From: CAZKEW01 sp964580435
GTDB taxonomy: Bacteria; Acidobacteriota; Aminicenantia; Aminicenantales; UBA8522
NCBI GenBank assembly: GCA_964580435.1
Contig: CAZOKP010000106.1
Coordinates: 1 to 7,890, forward strand
Direction of reading: 5' to 3'
DNA length: 7,890 nucleotides
In this document: in pieces, positions 6,074 to 7,890 of the stretch
Numbering within the stretch: position 1 is the first letter of the stretch
How the letters are laid out: the number at the start of each line of letters is the position of its first letter
Program-made: the position numbers and the translations under genes
Notes under the pieces: generated by a model
What the model was told of the DNA's origin: nothing
What the model saw: only the letters and a program-made list of their open reading frames with translations
Databases searched by the model: none

Positions 6074-6667
6074 ATGAAAACAAAATATGGCTATCTGGCC
6101 GTGCTCGCCATGTCCCTTTCTGTCTTTGTCTCCTGCATCACGGTCAACATTTATTTTCCGGAGGCCACGGTCAAGAAAGCGGCCGACGAGATCGTCAACG
6201 AGGTCAGAAAGCGAGAGGAGACAGACAAAGGGAAGCAGGTGAGCGAAAAAATGGAGACGGCCTTCTCCGGGCCTGCTTCCTTCTCTCTCGTCCCCTCAGC
6301 CTATGCTCAACAGGAGACGATGGTTTCTACGCCGACCATCAGAGCCCTCAAGCAGTCTCTCAAAGACAGGGAGCCGGCTCTGACGGCCTTCTTTAACAAC
6401 GGAAGCCTCGGGGAAGCCAACAATGGCCTGGTCGAAATCAGGGACGAGAGCGCTCTGAACCTTAAAGACAAAGCGACCTTGCGCAATCTGGTCAATGATG
6501 AGAACAACGACAGGCAGAAGCTTTATGCTGAGGTCGCCAAGGCTCTTAATATCGACGCCAGCCAGGTTGGACGCATCCAGAAGATCTTCGCCGAGAGCTG
6601 GATAAAGAACTCAGCCCCCGGCTGGTGGGTCCAAAAAGAAAACGGCGAGTGGGTCAAGAAGCAATAA
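6074..6667 (+). CDS. ydbL: YdbL-like DUF1318 lipoprotein, 197 residues
   Basis: The start at 6074 gives MKTKYGYLAVLAMSLSVFVS and then Cys21, a type II signal peptide with a slightly off-consensus lipobox (FVSC). The mature end CITVNIYFPEATVKKAADEI is typical of this lipoprotein group. The C-terminal half (about 86-197) is DUF1318/YdbL: STPTIRALKQSLKDREPALT, GSLGEANNGLVEIRDE, LRNLVNDENNDRQKLYAEVA, and the closing GWWVQKENGEWVKKQ. E. coli YdbL ends similarly in a Gly-rich turn and NGKWLKK. E. coli YdbL is a soluble periplasmic protein that modulates the YdbH-YnbE bridge. Here the gene directly follows ydbH and no ynbE is present. An internal LVPSAYAQ (about 72-79) resembles an old signal-peptidase site, as if a lipoprotein leader had been joined to a secreted YdbL. 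No clear terminator follows; a 5-bp hairpin at 6702-6722 lacks a T-run. Confidence 0.88.
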   Translation: MKTKYGYLAVLAMSLSVFVSCITVNIYFPEATVKKAADEIVNEVRKREETDKGKQVSEKMETAFSGPASFSLVPSAYAQQETMVSTPTIRALKQSLKDREPALTAFFNNGSLGEANNGLVEIRDESALNLKDKATLRNLVNDENNDRQKLYAEVAKALNIDASQVGRIQKIFAESWIKNSAPGWWVQKENGEWVKKQ

Positions 6668-6731
6668 CGCTTAGGAACTTGCTTTTCAGCTGTGCCGGCC
6701 GCGAGGACACATTTTCGCCTCGATTACCCCT

Positions 6732-6790
6732 TTCTAACCATCGTGAGGAAGCATAAATCACGACTAATGAGATGTCAAGGACGGTTAGAA
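6732..6790. repeat. Nested inverted repeat
   Basis: TTCTAACC (6732-6739) pairs perfectly with GGTTAGAA (6783-6790), and the flanking bases continue the match with one mismatch. Inside it, TCGTGA (6741-6746) pairs with TCACGA (6758-6763), giving a small hairpin on a larger stem. The ends resemble integron attC core boxes (YYYAAC ... GTTRRR), but the inner stem is placed asymmetrically, so I do not call it an attC site. Confidence 0.45.
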
Positions 6791-6908
6791 GGCGCGGGGA
6801 TGTGACCTGCGAGCCAAAAACAGTCATTCAATTGATACAGAAGCACGAAGAGCCCTAATAAGTTTGGTCATTCTCCACGTTGCTGTTTGCGTTTACTGTG
6901 TGTGAGTA

Positions 6909-6987
6909 GCGTTATAAGAATAAAAGGGTATGAGGTGGACAATACGACAACGAGTCCGGGGCTCAGCTCAGAACACCGGTATAACGC
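6909..6987. repeat. Distant 8-base inverted repeat
   Basis: GCGTTATA at 6909-6916 is matched by TATAACGC at 6980-6987, with a 63-base interval. The arms are perfect, but eight bases at this distance may be chance. Nothing recognisable lies between the arms. Confidence 0.25.
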
Positions 6988-7008
6988 AAGCAAAAGTCCT
7001 CCTCCCTT

Positions 7009-7030
7009 TTTGTGCCAAATTTGTGCCAAA
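7009..7030. repeat. Tandem 11-mer repeat TTTGTGCCAAA x2
   Basis: TTTGTGCCAAA occurs twice back to back with no spacer. It sits at the start of an AT-rich tract and could be a duplicated binding or attachment sequence. No recombinase gene lies next to it in the window. Confidence 0.45.
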
Positions 7031-7196
7031 AAGTTTTGAAAAGCGCTGAAATTTAGGGTCAAGGGTTGAAAGGCAAAATTAGCTAAAAGCATTGAAAAAT
7101 AAGGAAAATAAGGCAGGGTAGGCTAATGTCCAATTTTCGAACTTTTCTCAGGCACAACAGCATCGCTTATCAGATTCAGTCTCTTCAGTCTTTTGC

Positions 7197-7235
7197 TTAG
7201 CCTTTCAGCCCCGCCAGGCGTTTCCTAGATCGATC
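7197..7235 (-). pseudogene. Very short TPR-protein tail
   Basis: The minus strand reads SRKRLAGLKG followed by TAA. The same ending ('EVEDARKRLAGLK') closes the TPR/kinase proteins whose remnant lies at 1062-1247, where the match is EVEDARKRLA. Only about ten residues match, so this is suggestive and not secure. It begins 12 bases below the stop codon of the next TPR-type fragment. Confidence 0.3.
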
Positions 7236-7247
7236 TGTGGGGGCAGG

Positions 7248-7412
7248 TCACTTCCGGATGGCCCGACGGAGGCGGTTGCTGAACTCTGGCCAGGGGGGAT
7301 CCGTGCGGAGCGCGGCCTCCCAAGAATCGTTGCCCACCAGCATCACCAGCGCCGTGGCCCGTTGCTCCAAAGCCGTGTCGAGCAGACGGAAGGCCTCGTC
7401 CATCCGCCCCAA
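7248..7412 (-). pseudogene. C-terminal fragment of a TPR-type regulatory protein
   Basis: The minus strand reads LGRMDEAFRLLDTALEQRAT, then LVMLVGNDSWEAALRTDPPW and PEFSNRLRRAIRK before TGA at 7248-7250. This closely fits the usual last repeat of TPR proteins attached to kinases, cyclases and winged-helix regulators ('..DEAFxWLEkAyeeRd..LVxL..dP.fdpLRsDPRFxxLLrR'). Codon use is GC-rich and coding-like. The family pattern begins exactly after an in-frame TGA (7413-7415), where the transposase fragment starts, so the 5' part of the gene has been cut away. No ribosome-binding site precedes the ATG at 7403. It is a gene tail, not a gene. Confidence 0.6.
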
Positions 7413-7509
7413 TCACCAGAAAATGGAGGTGCGGGTGGAGATTGATCCGGTCGCCAAAGGTCTGAATGGCGGCAATCACTCCGGGCATCAGCTCGCTCCC
7501 GGCCGCAAT
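7411..7509 (-). pseudogene. IS91-type (Y2/HUH) transposase core fragment
   Basis: The minus strand encodes SELMPGVIAAIQTFGDRI followed by NLHPHLHFLV. This is the region around the HUH-type metal-binding motif (HPHLH) of Y2 transposases, usually '..PGavaviQTFGdrlnfHPHLHfLvteGG'. Only about 30 residues remain. The N-terminal zinc-finger region and the C-terminal half with the catalytic tyrosines are missing. On one side it runs into a TPR tail on the same strand, on the other into an NtrC-family tail on the opposite strand. Identity of the fragment is well supported by the motif; it cannot be active. Confidence 0.68.
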
Positions 7510-7512
7510 TTC

Positions 7513-7761
7513 GAAATAAAGAACTGCATCGAGCGCGCGGTGGTCGTGGGAGACGGAGACATCATTCAGCCGGAAGACCTGCCCTATCACATCCGCCAGC
7601 GGGGCCAGGTCATTGACGAGCCTCTCGAGTCACTCGAACGGGATCATATCACCCGCGTGCTCAGAAACATGCGCTGGAGAAAGAGCGAGGCGGCCAAGCT
7701 GCTCGGGATATCCCGCCAGACCCTGGACAACAAGATCAGGGCCTATAAGATCAGGCGCTAG
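7513..7761 (+). pseudogene. NtrC-family sigma-54 regulator, C-terminal fragment only
   Basis: From about 7513 the plus strand reads EIKNCIERAVVVGDGDIIQP, then EDLPYHIRQ: the end of the sigma-54-interacting AAA+ domain (usual form GNVRELKNxIERAVVLxxGDxIxxEDLP). After a linker with SLERDHITRVLRNM comes a Fis-type helix-turn-helix, RKSEAAKLLGISRQTLDNKI, and the stop at 7759-7761. In full-length NtrC-like proteins this is the DNA-binding tail. Receiver domain, Walker A and B and the GAFTGA loop are all absent. The frame stays open upstream to 7237, but those 92 codons are the antisense of transposase and TPR fragments, so a 174-residue protein starting there would be artificial. Residues just before the match (GRNFEIKN for GNVREIKN) mark the break point. 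Confidence 0.75.
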
Positions 7762-7773
7762 GGACCGGCCATT

Positions 7774-7890
7774 TCAGTCGGGTTGAGCCGTCGCGGAAAA
7801 ACCGTCCAGCAATTCCTTACGAAAAGAGAGATGGTGTTTTTTGATTTTTTCATTCAGGGTGGTGTATTTAAGTCCCAAGAACCGGGCCGT
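7774..7890 (-). CDS. Sigma-54-dependent regulator, C-terminal end (partial)
   Basis: The frame enters from the window edge and reads TARFLGLKYTTLNEKIKKHH, then LSFRKELLDGF, ending with TGA at 7774-7776. The first part is the Fis-type helix-turn-helix that ends NtrC-like activators ('..AARLLGLKRTTLxEKIRRxGL'), where it binds upstream activating sequences. Only 38 residues are inside the window, so the sensor type cannot be told. It converges on the NtrC fragment of the other strand with 12 bases between the stops and no terminator hairpin in the gap. It may be intact beyond the edge. Confidence 0.7.
   Translation of the reverse strand, partial: TARFLGLKYTTLNEKIKKHHLSFRKELLDGFSATAQPD

Larger units (their letters stand above)
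6668..7196. other. Gene-free stretch rich in inverted and tandem repeats
   Basis: No frame here shows a protein signature. It holds a second copy of CCGCGAGGACAC (6699-6710), a short CGAGG/CCTCG hairpin (6702-6722), two long-range inverted repeats (6732-6790 and 6909-6987) and a tandem 11-mer (7009-7030). The base composition turns AT-rich from about 7005 to 7140. I see no tRNA and no terminator with a proper T-tract. Confidence 0.45.

Noticed and set aside
6702..6722. Terminator for the ydbH-ydbL operon (CGAGG...CCTCG)
   Set aside because: Stem of only five pairs with an 11-base loop and no T-tract after it.
6868..7092. Minus-strand 74-codon frame
   Set aside because: AT-rich low-complexity reading with no recognisable domain, no ribosome-binding site and a tandem repeat inside it.
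7120..7160. tRNA T-arm-like AGTTCGAAAATTG on the minus strand
   Set aside because: It does not fit the GGTTCGAATCC-type arm, and no acceptor, D or anticodon stems can be paired around it.

Overview
The window looks like a chromosomal stretch from an uncultured Gram-negative bacterium. An outer membrane is implied by a YdbH-type AsmA-like protein and its YdbL-type lipoprotein partner. The other families are dodecin, sigma-54 response-regulator tails, and remnants of a zinc-ribbon/Ser-Thr kinase/TPR protein with an 'LWKDADPG' tail. Together they suggest an Acidobacteriota/Aminicenantes-like or Desulfobacterota-like host. That placement rests on remembered family distribution, not on a search.

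Left part (1-2010): all recognisable genes are on the minus strand. A 54-residue membrane protein (121-285) has a textbook ribosome-binding site. After a gene-poor stretch comes a dodecin-family gene (783-992). Above it lies a damaged TPR C-terminus (1062-1247), then a gene for a membrane-anchored or secreted protein of unknown function (1271-1807). The reading frame of that gene runs in from a zinc-ribbon/kinase N-terminal fragment (1808-2008). The simplest reading is that one zinc-ribbon-kinase-TPR gene lost its middle and the 178-residue gene now sits in the gap.

Middle (2010-2926): an intergenic stretch with a GC-rich palindrome and a set of tandem 9-mers. It precedes a plus-strand HTH-like gene broken by a 2-base frameshift in a CT run and apparently altered at its 3' end. 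An extended -10 promoter (2888-2896) follows.

Main operon (2927-6667, plus strand): a 1039-residue YdbH-like AsmA-family inner-membrane bridge protein, then a YdbL-like (DUF1318) lipoprotein 27 bases downstream. No separate ynbE gene is present. The lipoprotein N-terminus may take that role. By analogy with E. coli YdbH-YnbE-YdbL, the pair probably serves phospholipid traffic between the inner and outer membranes.

Right part (6668-7890): about 530 bases without a gene, holding several inverted and tandem repeats. It is followed by a dense mosaic of gene fragments: a very short TPR-like tail, a second TPR-type C-terminus, an IS91-type (Y2) transposase core fragment with its HPHLH motif, and the C-terminal 82 residues of an NtrC-family regulator on the plus strand. 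The window ends inside the Fis-type HTH tail of a second sigma-54 regulator, read convergently on the minus strand. I see no tRNA, rRNA, CRISPR array or complete mobile element.
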